A DNA stretch of 19,012 nucleotides from Chloroflexota bacterium (GTDB lineage Bacteria > Chloroflexota > Anaerolineae > J102): NCBI GenBank assembly GCA_024276255.1, contig JAJRXO010000188.1, positions 1 through 19,012 on the forward strand, given 5' to 3'. This document shows, piece after piece, positions 1-7,187 of this stretch. The notes under the pieces were generated by a model that saw only the letters and a program-made list of their open reading frames with translations, was not told where the DNA came from and did no database searches. Numbering within the stretch: the stretch's first letter is position 1; each line of letters opens with the position of its first letter. The position numbers and the translations under genes were made by a program.

Positions 1-309
1 ATCCTGTTCGGCGGCACCGCCATCAACGTGCGCGTGGCCGACGAGCGGCAGCTCAAACTGGCCGGTCGGCGTACCGATCTCCTGGTGCCCAGCGGCGAGA
101 TCAGCGTCAAGGCGCCCATTCCCGGCCTTGTAGCGCGCATCCTGGTCAAAGAAGGCGATGAAGTGGCGCTGAATCAGCCCCTCGTACTGCTGGAGGCCAT
201 GAAAATGGAAAACGAACTGCGCGCACCCCGCCCAGGCACTGTGACCGAGATCAAGGTACAGGCCGGCGAAAGCGTTGATCAAGGTACACCGTTGCTCATC
301 CTGCACTGA
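1..309 (+). CDS. Biotin carboxyl carrier protein, 3' part (5' end outside window)
   Basis: The reading frame is open from base 1, so the start codon lies upstream and 102 residues are visible. The C-terminal half is a biotinyl/lipoyl-attachment domain. It has the biotin-acceptor motif EAMKMEN, with the acceptor lysine at about residue 68 of the visible part, preceded by the usual APIPGLV and GDEV turns and followed by the mirror-image half ending LLILH. A short N-terminal segment (INVRVADERQLKLAGR) resembles the leader of stand-alone carriers of acyl-CoA carboxylases. The protein would carry carboxybiotin between a biotin carboxylase and a carboxyltransferase. Because methylmalonyl-CoA mutase starts 11 bases downstream and an epimerase follows, propionyl-CoA carboxylase is the likeliest complex, but the sequence alone does not exclude acetyl-CoA carboxylase or a decarboxylase. 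It could also be the end of a longer fused carboxylase. Confidence 0.88.
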   Translation: MLFGGTAINVRVADERQLKLAGRRTDLLVPSGEISVKAPIPGLVARILVKEGDEVALNQPLVLLEAMKMENELRAPRPGTVTEIKVQAGESVDQGTPLLILH

Positions 310-320
310 ACGAGACAGCC

Positions 321-1991
321 ATGAAACATTCATCCCCGCCTCTCACCGACGCCCTGAAGCGCTGGGAAGATACGACCCTGCGCTCTGTGCTCGAACGTTT
401 TCCCGAACGCAAGACCCATTTTCAAACCCCATCCGATATCCCTGTGGAGCGGATTTATCTACCCGAACGCGACGACACCTATCTGCAAAAGCTAGGCTTT
501 CCCGGTGATTACCCATTCACACGCGGGGTGCAGCCCACCATGTATCGTGGCCGGCTGTGGACCATGCGCCAATATGCCGGCTTTGGCTCCGCCGCGGAAA
601 CAAATCGCCGTTTTCACTACCTGCTGGCGCAGGGCCAGACCGGGCTTTCCGTCGCCTTCGACCTGCCCACACAAATCGGTTACGACGCGGACCATCCCCT
701 GGCCACCGGCGAGGTCGGTAAGGTGGGCGTTTCCATCAGCTCGTTGGCCGATATGGAGACCCTGCTGCAGGACATTCCCCTCAACAGAGTCTCGGTCTCC
801 ATGACCATCAATGCCCCGGCCAGCATTCTGCTGGCAATGGTGATCGGCGTGGCCCGCAAGCAGGGCGTCGATACCAGAGAACTGCGGGGCACCGTGCAAA
901 ACGACATCCTCAAGGAATACGTGGCCCGTGGCACCTACATCTACCCGCCCCGTCACTCCATGCGCCTGATCACCGACCTGTTTCGCTATTGCAGTCGTCA
1001 CCTGCCGCACTGGAATACCATCAGCATCAGTGGCTATCACATCCGTGAGGCCGGGTCCACAGCCGTGCAGGAAGTTGCTTTCACACTGGCCAATGGCATG
1101 GCCTATGTGAGGTCGGCACGGGACGCTGGGCTGGATGTGGATGACTTCGCGGCGCGGCTCTCGTTTTTCTTCAACGCCCACAACAACTTCTTCGAAGAAA
1201 TCGCCAAATTCCGGGCGGCTCGCCGCCTGTGGGCGCGCATCATGCGAGAGGAATTCGGCGCCCGCAAGCCGCGCTCTCTCAAGCTGCGCTTTCACACCCA
1301 GACCGGCGGCTCCACCCTGACTGCTCAACAGCCCGAAAATAACATCGTCCGCGTGACCATGCAGGCCCTGGCAGCCGTGCTGGGGGGAACGCAAAGCCTG
1401 CACACCAACTCCATGGACGAAGCCCTCTCGCTGCCCACCGAGAAATCCGTGCGCACGGCCTTGCGCACGCAACAGATCCTGGCCTACGAATCAGGCGTCG
1501 CCGACACAGTGGATCCGCTGGCCGGCGCCTACTTCATCGAGTATCTCACCGATGAGATCGAACGCCGGGCCGCCGAATATATCGAGCGTATTGAAGCCAT
1601 GGGCGGCGCGGTGCAGGCCGTGGAGCAGGGTTACATTCAGCGCCAGATCCAGGACGCCGCCTATCGCACGCAGCAGGCCATCGAATCTGGCCAGGAGATC
1701 GTGGTGGGCGTCAACCGCTTCCGGGTGGCCGAAGAGACCGCTCCGGAGATCATGCGCGTGGATGCCGGAGCCCAGCAGGCCCAGGTGGCGGCGGTGCAAA
1801 CCCTGAAAGCCAGCCGGGACGCAGCCACGGTCAACGCCTGGCTGCAACGCATCGAAAACGCCGCCCGAGATGATCAGGCCGAGCTCATGCCGCTTTTCGT
1901 CGCTGCCGTCCAAGATTATGTCACCCTGGGCGAAATATCGGACGTGCTGCGCCGCGTCTTTGGCGAATATCAGGCGCCTACGTTGCTATAG
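321..1991 (+). CDS. Methylmalonyl-CoA mutase, catalytic (large) subunit without B12 domain
   Basis: This 556-residue protein matches the TIM-barrel substrate-binding part of methylmalonyl-CoA mutase, which interconverts (R)-methylmalonyl-CoA and succinyl-CoA. The motif TMYRGRLWTMRQYAGF (residues 73-88) supplies the CoA and substrate contacts. Tyr85 and Arg203 (in QNDILKEYVAR) correspond to Tyr89 and Arg207 of the Propionibacterium enzyme. Known isobutyryl-CoA mutases have Phe and Gln at these positions, so methylmalonyl-CoA is the predicted substrate. His240 in SGYHIREAG matches the catalytic His244. The protein ends soon after the barrel and lacks the roughly 130-residue cobalamin-binding domain with its DxHxxG motif. 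A separate small B12-binding subunit, not in this window, must therefore be supplied, as in archaeal-type split mutases. The gene lies 11 bases after the biotin carrier; only a weak ribosome site (GAGACA) precedes the ATG. Confidence 0.93.
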   Translation: MKHSSPPLTDALKRWEDTTLRSVLERFPERKTHFQTPSDIPVERIYLPERDDTYLQKLGFPGDYPFTRGVQPTMYRGRLWTMRQYAGFGSAAETNRRFHYLLAQGQTGLSVAFDLPTQIGYDADHPLATGEVGKVGVSISSLADMETLLQDIPLNRVSVSMTINAPASILLAMVIGVARKQGVDTRELRGTVQNDILKEYVARGTYIYPPRHSMRLITDLFRYCSRHLPHWNTISISGYHIREAGSTAVQEVAFTLANGMAYVRSARDAGLDVDDFAARLSFFFNAHNNFFEEIAKFRAARRLWARIMREEFGARKPRSLKLRFHTQTGGSTLTAQQPENNIVRVTMQALAAVLGGTQSLHTNSMDEALSLPTEKSVRTALRTQQILAYESGVADTVDPLAGAYFIEYLTDEIERRAAEYIERIEAMGGAVQAVEQGYIQRQIQDAAYRTQQAIESGQEIVVGVNRFRVAEETAPEIMRVDAGAQQAQVAAVQTLKASRDAATVNAWLQRIENAARDDQAELMPLFVAAVQDYVTLGEISDVLRRVFGEYQAPTLL

Positions 1992-1993
1992 AA

Positions 1994-2021
1994 ACGTATT
2001 GCGTGTTACGTATTGCGTATT
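1994..2021 (+). repeat. Two tandem 14-base units after the mutase stop codon
   Basis: Immediately after the mutase stop codon, the unit ACGTATTGCGTGTT (1994-2007) is followed directly by ACGTATTGCGTATT (2008-2021), a 13 of 14 match. The 11-base core ACGTATTGCGT is identical in both. It lies in the 57-base gap before the thioesterase and extends into the upstream in-frame codons of that gene, which is one reason for choosing the downstream start at 2049. Its function is unknown; it could be a small genome-wide repeat family or simple local duplication. Confidence 0.6.
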
Positions 2022-2048
2022 TTTCCCCCCACTCCCACACATCCCACC

Positions 2049-2573
2049 ATGTCCACACCCTACGATCACATCAACCAGCATACCGCCGAAAAACAATACA
2101 ACTCCCGCATGTGCTTTGTGTGCGGCGTGGAAAACCCCGCCGGACTGCACGCCCACTTTTATCAGATCGAGCCCCAGACCTGCGTGGGCCGTTTTCTTCC
2201 CGCCAACCAGCATCAAGGCTACCCCGGCCGCGTGCACGGTGGGGTGGTTGCCGCCATGCTCGATGAAACCCTGGGCCGTGCCGTGTGGGGCGATGCCAGC
2301 ACCTGGGGCGTCACCGCCGAGCTCACCATCCGCTACAAAGCGCCGGTGCCCCTGGGTGAGATGCTCACCGTGGTGGGGCGCATCACCAGCAACAAACGCC
2401 GTCTGTTCATGGCCAAAGGTGAGTTGCTGCTGGCCGACGGCACCGTGGCGGTGGTCGCCCACGGTAAATTCATCAAGCTCGATCTGGGGGACATCCTGGA
2501 AGATGAATCCGCGCTGGACCCAGGCAGCGAGCTGTTTATCATTCCCGATCCCGACTCCTCACCTGCACCCTGA
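2049..2573 (+). CDS. PaaI-type hotdog-fold acyl-CoA thioesterase
   Basis: The 174-residue product has the signature of PaaI-like hotdog thioesterases: an N-terminal CFVCGVENPAGLHAHF segment (about residues 22-37) and the hotdog helix motif HGGVVAAMLDE (about 66-76). The conserved Asp-Glu pair lies at the start of the following helix. Such enzymes hydrolyse acyl-CoA thioesters. Position between the mutase and epimerase genes suggests a role in clearing CoA esters from the propionate pathway, but this is inferred from context. I place the start at 2049 (MSTPYDH). An upstream in-frame ATG at 2013 would add 12 residues encoded partly by a tandem repeat and a C-rich tract that do not look like protein. 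No convincing Shine-Dalgarno site precedes either start. Confidence 0.82.
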   Translation: MSTPYDHINQHTAEKQYNSRMCFVCGVENPAGLHAHFYQIEPQTCVGRFLPANQHQGYPGRVHGGVVAAMLDETLGRAVWGDASTWGVTAELTIRYKAPVPLGEMLTVVGRITSNKRRLFMAKGELLLADGTVAVVAHGKFIKLDLGDILEDESALDPGSELFIIPDPDSSPAP

Positions 2574-2597
2574 CAGCACACCTTTCCCAACCCGCTC

Positions 2598-3005
2598 ATG
2601 ATTCAACGCATTCACCACATAGCCATCGTCGTCGCCGATCTCGATGCCGCCATCGCCACTTACCAGGGCCAGCTGGGCCTGCGGGTAAGCAAGCGCCTGC
2701 ACATGCCCGAACAGGAAGTGGAAATGGCATTCCTGCCGGCCGGGGAGAGCCTGATTGAGCTGATCCAGCCCATCACGGACGACTCGGGCGTGGCCAGATA
2801 CCTGCGCAAACGCGGGGAAGGTTTGCATCACATCTGCCTGGCTGTCGATGATATCGATGCCAGTCTGGAGGCGCTGGCCGCCAATGCCGTCCGCCTGATC
2901 AATGATCAACCCATCCAGGCAGCTGAAGGCCGGGGCCTGTTCATCCACCCCCAGGCCGCACATGGCGTCCTGATCGAACTGCTGGAACCAGACGAGGAAA
3001 CATGA
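2598..3005 (+). CDS. mce: Methylmalonyl-CoA epimerase
   Basis: This 135-residue protein of the vicinal oxygen chelate (VOC) superfamily has two beta-alpha-beta-beta-beta modules. The metal ligands expected for methylmalonyl-CoA epimerase are visible: His7 in RIHHIAIVV, His77 in GLHHICLAV and Glu127 in VLIELLE, with acidic Glu53 in ESLIELIQP in the active-site region. Length and motifs match the short bacterial form. The enzyme converts (S)- to (R)-methylmalonyl-CoA, linking propionyl-CoA carboxylase to the mutase encoded upstream, so it completes the propionyl-CoA to succinyl-CoA pathway in this operon. Its stop overlaps the next start in an ATGA, suggesting translational coupling to the TPR protein. 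Confidence 0.93.
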   Translation: MIQRIHHIAIVVADLDAAIATYQGQLGLRVSKRLHMPEQEVEMAFLPAGESLIELIQPITDDSGVARYLRKRGEGLHHICLAVDDIDASLEALAANAVRLINDQPIQAAEGRGLFIHPQAAHGVLIELLEPDEET

Positions 3006-4204
3006 CGTCATTCATTGGCACAGTGGCCTTATTACTCATTGCCATAGCCGCCATACTGGCATTGCTGGCGGCAGTGGCTGCCTTGCAGGGCCCGCCATCG
3101 GTGCTTCATGTCTTCGCAGGCTCGCTCGTGTTATTGCAGCGCCGCGATGGCGGTCAGATCAGCGGCATCCTGCGGCCGACCGCCACAGGTCTGGAGCTAC
3201 AAAGCGACCTCCGCCCGCAGGCAGATGCACCGCCTGCCCCGGCCAGCATTCTGGTCTACGCCGTCGAATACGACGCAATCGAGCGCATTCAGCGCCTTTC
3301 TGCGGGTGGCGGCCGCCTGCCAGCAAGACGCACGAATCCTGCCAGGCGTTTGTGGTATCGATTGGGGGACGCGGTGGATAATCTGCGCGGGCGCACCGGC
3401 CAGATCGTACGCTGGCCGGCAGTGCCCGAACACGCGCTGGCACCGCCGCCGGTTTTGGGGTATGATGGCAATCGCTGGGACCCCATGCTGGAACACTGCC
3501 TGGGACAACGCGTGGTCTTCCAATGCGTACTGGGCAACATGCAATTCGAACGCATGGGGGTACTCAGCGCTTATGATCAACATTTTCTTCTTTTCAGCCA
3601 GGTGCTGCTCCCCCGCAGCGTCTCCTATTCCCTGTCGCAGCCCGATATCAAGACAGAGGTCGTGAACATCCGTCGCCAGGGCTTGCGCATGGAAATCCAC
3701 AACCGCAGCCCCTATCCTCTGCTCCTGGATGAACTCCACGTTGGCGAACAGGTGCGTGAGCTGGGGATGATGATTGCCGCCGGCGCCAGTTTCAGCATGC
3801 ATCTCGAACAGGCGTCTGCAGCCAATGATGAACTACGCTGCCAGATTGTGGAGCAAGTCGATCTTATCCTGCCGCGGCGCACCACTCTCATCCGCTACCG
3901 CACGGCCGCAGCCGACATCCTGCCCCTTTTCGATGCCGGTTTTGCGCTGCAACCCGTGTCGAACTGGCAGAGCCGCGAGGAAGAACTGCGCTGGACCCTG
4001 CGAAACCGCCCTCACGACGCCATGACCGCTGCCAGCCTGGGACGCCTTCTTTATCAGCAAGGGCGCTGGGCGGAAGCCGAGAGCTACTGGCAACAGGCCC
4101 TGCAAAGCGCCCAAGCCCTGCCCGACGCCGGGCAACGCGTGCGGTTGGAACTGAGCCAGTTACGTCGCCGCCTGGGCAAGGCCCAGGATAACCAATCCAC
4201 ATGA
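3002..4204 (+). CDS. Membrane-anchored protein with C-terminal TPR-like repeat, unrecognised
   Basis: I do not recognise this 400-residue protein. Residues 4-29 form one strongly hydrophobic segment rich in Leu, Ala and Ile, without a lipobox or clear cleavage site, so it is probably a signal anchor with the rest on one face of the membrane. Residues 40-95 and 170-310 look beta-rich (for example SLVLLQRRDGGQISGIL and LGNMQFERMGVLSAYDQHFLLFSQ). Residues 340-374 (from AMTAASLGRLLYQQGRWAEAE to the ALQSAQAL helix) fit a tetratricopeptide repeat, a protein-binding helix pair. It overlaps mce at its start and tsaD at its end by ATGA junctions, so its translation is tied to both. No catalytic motif is apparent. 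A role as an adaptor or membrane scaffold is possible but unproven. Confidence 0.6.
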   Translation: MTSFIGTVALLLIAIAAILALLAAVAALQGPPSVLHVFAGSLVLLQRRDGGQISGILRPTATGLELQSDLRPQADAPPAPASILVYAVEYDAIERIQRLSAGGGRLPARRTNPARRLWYRLGDAVDNLRGRTGQIVRWPAVPEHALAPPPVLGYDGNRWDPMLEHCLGQRVVFQCVLGNMQFERMGVLSAYDQHFLLFSQVLLPRSVSYSLSQPDIKTEVVNIRRQGLRMEIHNRSPYPLLLDELHVGEQVRELGMMIAAGASFSMHLEQASAANDELRCQIVEQVDLILPRRTTLIRYRTAAADILPLFDAGFALQPVSNWQSREEELRWTLRNRPHDAMTAASLGRLLYQQGRWAEAESYWQQALQSAQALPDAGQRVRLELSQLRRRLGKAQDNQST

Positions 4205-5268
4205 CCTTGATTCTAGGTATTGAAAGCTCGTGTGACGAAACCGCCGCCGCGGTGGTAAGCGATGGCCGCACCATCCGCAGCAACGTGGTGGCGTCACAAA
4301 TCGATCTGCATCGCCAATACGGCGGTGTGTTTCCGGAGATGGCCTCGCGGCAGCATGTACTGGCCATTTTGCCGGTGATGCAACAGGCCCTGTCACAGGC
4401 CGGCGTGAACTGGTCGCATCTGGACGCCGTTGCCGTGACGCGCGGGCCTGGCCTGGCCGGATCGCTGCTGGTGGGCCTGAATGCGGCCAAGGCTGCAGCA
4501 TGGATGCAGGGCCTGCCCCTGGTGGGCGTGAATCACCTGGAAGGTCACATCTACGCCAATTGGATCTAAGTCGACGGCCACGCCCCTCCGCAGCAATTCC
4601 CCGTGCTGGTGCTGATCGTCAGCGGCGGCCATACCGAACTCATCCTCATGCACGATCACGGCCGCTATGAACGGCTCGGCGGCACCCTGGATGACGCCGC
4701 GGGCGAAGCCTTCGATAAGGTCTCCCGCGTGCTGGGGCTGGGCTATCCTGGCGGCCCGGCCATTCAGCAGGCGGCCAGTCAGGGCAACGCCCAGGCCTAT
4801 CAACTGCCGCGAGCGTGGTTGCCCGGAAGCCATGATTTCAGCTTTAGCGGCCTGAAGACGGCTGTGCTGCGCCAGGTGCAGCGCCTGGAAGGCAGCAGCG
4901 AGGAACAGGCGCGGCGGCTGACGCCGGGCGAACACCTGTCGGCGAAGCAGATCGCCGATATTGCCGCCTCATTTGAGGAAGCTGTCGTCGATGTCCTGGT
5001 TGGCAAAACGATCGCCGCCGCCCGGGCTACTGCAGCCACCGAGATCTGCGTATGTGGTGGGGTAGCCGCCAATGCCCGCCTGCGCAGACACTTCCAACAG
5101 CGCTCTCCCCTGCCGGTCTCGGTGCCCCCGCTCTATCTCTGTACCGATAACGCGGTGATGATCGCGGCTGCGGGTCATTATCGGCTGCTGTCAGGGCAGC
5201 GCAGCAACTTACAGCTGGATGTCAAAACCCATCTCCCCCTGCACATGATCCAGGAGGCATTGATATGA
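4201..5268 (+). pseudogene. tsaD: tsaD (tRNA t6A37 threonylcarbamoyltransferase) interrupted by in-frame TAA
   Basis: The frame encodes TsaD, which transfers threonylcarbamoyl to A37 of ANN-decoding tRNAs together with TsaB and TsaE. A TAA at 4567-4569 (codon 123) interrupts it, and the same frame resumes without any shift and runs to 5268. Before the stop are ILGIESSCDET and the metal-binding HLEGH (His112, His116). After it come VSGGHTEL, GGTLDDAAGEAFDKVSR, SHDFSFSGLKTA, CVCGGVAANARL and the TDNAVMIA metal aspartate motif. Everything else is intact over 355 codons, the normal family length. The stop falls in the linker after YANWI, and a C-to-T change of a CAA Gln codon would explain it. 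It could be a sequencing error, a very recent nonsense mutation, or a read-through stop. Restart at GTG 4603 has no ribosome site. ATGA overlaps join it to both neighbours. Confidence 0.9.
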
Positions 5269-5681
5269 AACATTTCGCACTGGCCAAACAGGTAGAAGAT
5301 AGCGGCGAGGTGGCGATGGGGCCGCAGCAATCAGGCATGCTCACAACCTATCTCATTTACGGGGTACTGGCTCCTGGTGAAACCGGCCGTCGCCTGCGTC
5401 CTGGCCGGGGACGGGAAGAGATACTGTATCTGATCAACGGCAAGGCACGAATCGAACAATCCGGTCGCAATTCCACCGAGATCGTGTTCGAAGGTGGCTC
5501 CGCCATCCCCCTGCCCGAAGGCAGTGATTACTGGCTAAGCAATCTCACCTCGCGGCGTGTGGAGTATGTGATCGCAGGCGGATTTACGGAGCCGGTGCAT
5601 TTTCTGCGCAAGATCCAGGATCAGATGGCGGAAAAGACGTTCGCACAAACCATTTCCGAGACCTCCAGAAAGCAAAAGTAA
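5265..5681 (+). CDS. Small single-domain cupin, metal-ligand histidines missing
   Basis: The 138-residue product has a cupin-like core from about residue 28 to 105. It includes PGETGRRLRPGRGREEILYLINGKARIE-like spacing of motif 1 (residues 37-64) and a second half with GSAIPLPEGSDYWLSN (79-93). In motif 1 the two histidines that usually bind metal are replaced by Arg/Gly-type residues, while the Glu (51/52) and the final Gly (59) are kept, so it may not bind metal or act as an enzyme. A ligand-binding or regulatory role is possible; I cannot name a substrate. The start overlaps tsaD by ATGA and has a perfect AGGAGG at 5252-5257, seven bases before the ATG, so it can be translated independently of tsaD, which matters because tsaD is interrupted. 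Confidence 0.75.
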   Translation: MKHFALAKQVEDSGEVAMGPQQSGMLTTYLIYGVLAPGETGRRLRPGRGREEILYLINGKARIEQSGRNSTEIVFEGGSAIPLPEGSDYWLSNLTSRRVEYVIAGGFTEPVHFLRKIQDQMAEKTFAQTISETSRKQK

Positions 5682-5769
5682 CGATGAAGGGTGGGGCAAA
5701 CACAGTGATTTACGGAACTGCACAGCCAGCAAATAGGGTGATTTATCACTTTGGGCAACGCCAACTCAT

Positions 5770-5798
5770 TTGACACATTGGCTGAAGCGTGGTAATTT
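5770..5798 (+). promoter_or_regulatory. Candidate upstream promoter in the cupin-aapJ gap
   Basis: TTGACA at 5770-5775, a perfect -35 consensus, is followed after 17 bases by TAATTT at 5793-5798, a weak -10. It lies in the 289-base gap between the cupin stop and aapJ. The same gap holds GTGATTTA at 5705-5712 and again at 5738-5745, where it forms the short palindrome GTGATTTATCAC (5738-5749), a possible protein-binding site. Apart from this, the second promoter and the hairpin, I see nothing in the gap. Confidence 0.35.
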
Positions 5799-5868
5799 GA
5801 TTACGCGACAGGGACAAGCATGAGCGTTCAGGCGTGACAGCAACAAGGCTGATTTGTCTCTGGGAGCA

Positions 5869-5874
5869 TATAAT
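5869..5874 (+). promoter_or_regulatory. Candidate -10 box of the aap operon
   Basis: TATAAT is a perfect -10 consensus. No good -35 lies 16-18 bases upstream (AGGCTG with a 17-base spacer), so an activator may be needed. A transcript would start at about 5881, only a few bases before the terminator-like hairpin at 5887, so the whole untranslated leader would be roughly 90 bases. Confidence 0.45.
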
Positions 5875-5886
5875 TCGGGTCAACAC

Positions 5887-5935
5887 AGGCCCTTGACTCA
5901 ACTGAGCGAGTCAATTTGAGGGCCTTTGTTTTTTT
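5887..5935 (+). terminator. Intrinsic terminator or attenuator in the aapJ leader
   Basis: AGGCCC (5887-5892) pairs with GGGCCT (5920-5925), and TTGACTC (5893-5899) pairs with GAGTCAA (5908-5914), giving 13 base pairs. There is a five-base bulge (TTTGA) on the 3' side and an eight-base loop. The stem is followed at once by TTGTTTTTTT (5926-5935), the U-tract of a rho-independent terminator. It could end the tsaD-cupin transcript, but it lies over 200 bases past the cupin stop and directly between the TATAAT at 5869 and the aapJ ribosome site, so an attenuator role is as likely. Within the loop region CTCA (5898-5901) and TGAG (5903-5906) could form a competing small hairpin. Confidence 0.75.
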
Positions 5936-5970
5936 CCATCTCTCCACTTTCCTTAAAAGGAGGAAATCAG

Positions 5971-7065
5971 ATGTCCCGCAAGTTACTCATTGTCCTGGCC
6001 GTGCTGATCTTATCGGTGCTTGTACTTGGCGCTTGTGCCAGTAACACCACCGCCGACAAGCCGGCCGAACAAACGGCTTCCGAGCCTGCCCCGCAGGAAC
6101 AGCCTGCCACCAAGAGCACACTCGATGTGGTCAAGGAACGCGGCAAGATCATCTGCGGTGTGAACCAGGCCGTACCCGGCTTCGGGTTCCTGCAATCAGA
6201 TGGCTCCTTCGCTGGCTTCGACATCGACTTCTGCAAAGCCCTGTCTGCAGCGGTATTTGGTGACACCAGTAAGGTAGAATACCGACCGTTGAACGCGAAA
6301 CAACGCTTCACTGCCCTGCAGGGCGGTGAAATCGACGTCCTCATCCGCAATACGACATGGACGCTGACCCGTGATACGGAACTGGGCGCCAACTTTGCTC
6401 CCACCACCTTCTATGATGGTCAGGGCATCACTGTGCGCAAAGACAGCGGAGTCAACACGTTGGAGGACCTGGCAGGCGGATCGATTTGTGTGGCTGCCGG
6501 TACCACCACCGAGCTGAATCTGGCCGATCAGATGGCTGCCCGCGGTATTGATTACACGCCGGTCGTGTTTGAAACTGCTGATGAGACCACAGGCGCCTAT
6601 CTGGATGGACGCTGCGATGCCTACACCACCGACAAGTCCGGTCTGGTTGCCCGCATGTCCCTCTTCCCCAATCCCGAAGAGCACAAGATCCTGGATGAGA
6701 CACTGTCGAAAGAACCTCTGGGTCCCGTGGTTCGCCAGGGCGACGACCAATGGTTCGACATTGTGAAATGGGTGGTCTTCGCAACGTTTACGGGCGAAGA
6801 AATGAACATCAACTCGCAGAACGTGGATGACGCCAAGGCCAATGCCACGGATCCGAACGTGCGCAAGCTGTTGGGCCTGGAAGGCGACATGGGCCAGAAG
6901 CTGGGTCTCAGCAACGACTGGGCCTACAACATCATCAAGATGGTCGGCAATTATGCCGAGATCTACGATCGTAACCTGGGCCCCGACACCGTCTTCAACC
7001 TGGCGCGCGGGCTCAATGCCTCGTGGGTGGATGGCGGCCTGCTCTACGCCCCACCCATTCGTTAA
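5971..7065 (+). CDS. aapJ: Amino-acid ABC transporter substrate-binding lipoprotein, AapJ/BztA type
   Basis: The 364-residue product is a family 3 solute-binding protein resembling AapJ/BztA of general L-amino-acid transporters. It has a hydrophobic signal ending in the lipobox LVLGAC, with the lipidated Cys at residue 22, followed by a Thr/Pro/Glu-rich linker. The mature part starts TLDVVKERGKIICGVNQ and contains GFDIDFCKALSAAVFGD, the ligand-contact segment IDVLIRNTTWTLTRD and TTDKSGLVARM, all typical of the AapJ subfamily. It would capture polar amino acids outside the membrane and hand them to AapQ/AapM. I chose ATG 5971 because AAAAGGAGG lies just upstream; an in-frame start at 5926 would place 15 residues before the signal and overlap the terminator U-tract. 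It is first of four genes; two hairpins separate it from aapQ. Confidence 0.92.
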   Translation: MSRKLLIVLAVLILSVLVLGACASNTTADKPAEQTASEPAPQEQPATKSTLDVVKERGKIICGVNQAVPGFGFLQSDGSFAGFDIDFCKALSAAVFGDTSKVEYRPLNAKQRFTALQGGEIDVLIRNTTWTLTRDTELGANFAPTTFYDGQGITVRKDSGVNTLEDLAGGSICVAAGTTTELNLADQMAARGIDYTPVVFETADETTGAYLDGRCDAYTTDKSGLVARMSLFPNPEEHKILDETLSKEPLGPVVRQGDDQWFDIVKWVVFATFTGEEMNINSQNVDDAKANATDPNVRKLLGLEGDMGQKLGLSNDWAYNIIKMVGNYAEIYDRNLGPDTVFNLARGLNASWVDGGLLYAPPIR

Positions 7066-7081
7066 TCTTCTGTAAAAGTCG

Positions 7082-7111
7082 TGGAGGGGGGAGCGTCGTC
7101 TCTCCCCTCCA
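7082..7111 (+). other. Strong stem-loop after aapJ
   Basis: TGGAGGGGGGAG (7082-7093) pairs with CTCTCCCCTCCA (7100-7111) over 12 base pairs with one G-U pair and a six-base loop. It begins 16 bases after the aapJ stop codon and has no U-tract, so it is a poor terminator on its own. Such hairpins between a binding-protein gene and its permease genes are known to protect the upstream mRNA from 3' exonucleases and raise the ratio of binding protein to permease. That role is inferred here. Confidence 0.7.
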
Positions 7112-7187
7112 TGCCATGTCGACGCTTCGGGTGGCCGGCATGGCGGCATTGGATCTTTGCTATCTCTGGCTGGAGTGTCAAGTGATT

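Noticed and set aside
492..1472. Long open frame (326 codons) on the minus strand within the mutase gene
   Set aside because: It lies antisense to a clearly conserved enzyme, its product resembles no family and has His/Gly/Gln-rich composition typical of antisense frames in GC-rich genes.
4603..5268. Second half of tsaD as a separate gene starting at GTG 4603
   Set aside because: No ribosome site precedes the GTG, the first part of the fold and the HLEGH metal site would be missing, and the frame is continuous with the upstream half, so an interrupted single gene is simpler.
5926..5970. Upstream start for aapJ at 5926
   Set aside because: It would begin within the terminator stem and U-tract, has no ribosome site, and puts 15 odd residues before a well-formed lipoprotein signal that starts at 5971.
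6196..7149. Open frame of 317 codons on the minus strand across aapJ
   Set aside because: It is antisense to the binding protein; the translation shows no domain and no ribosome site, so it follows from codon bias.
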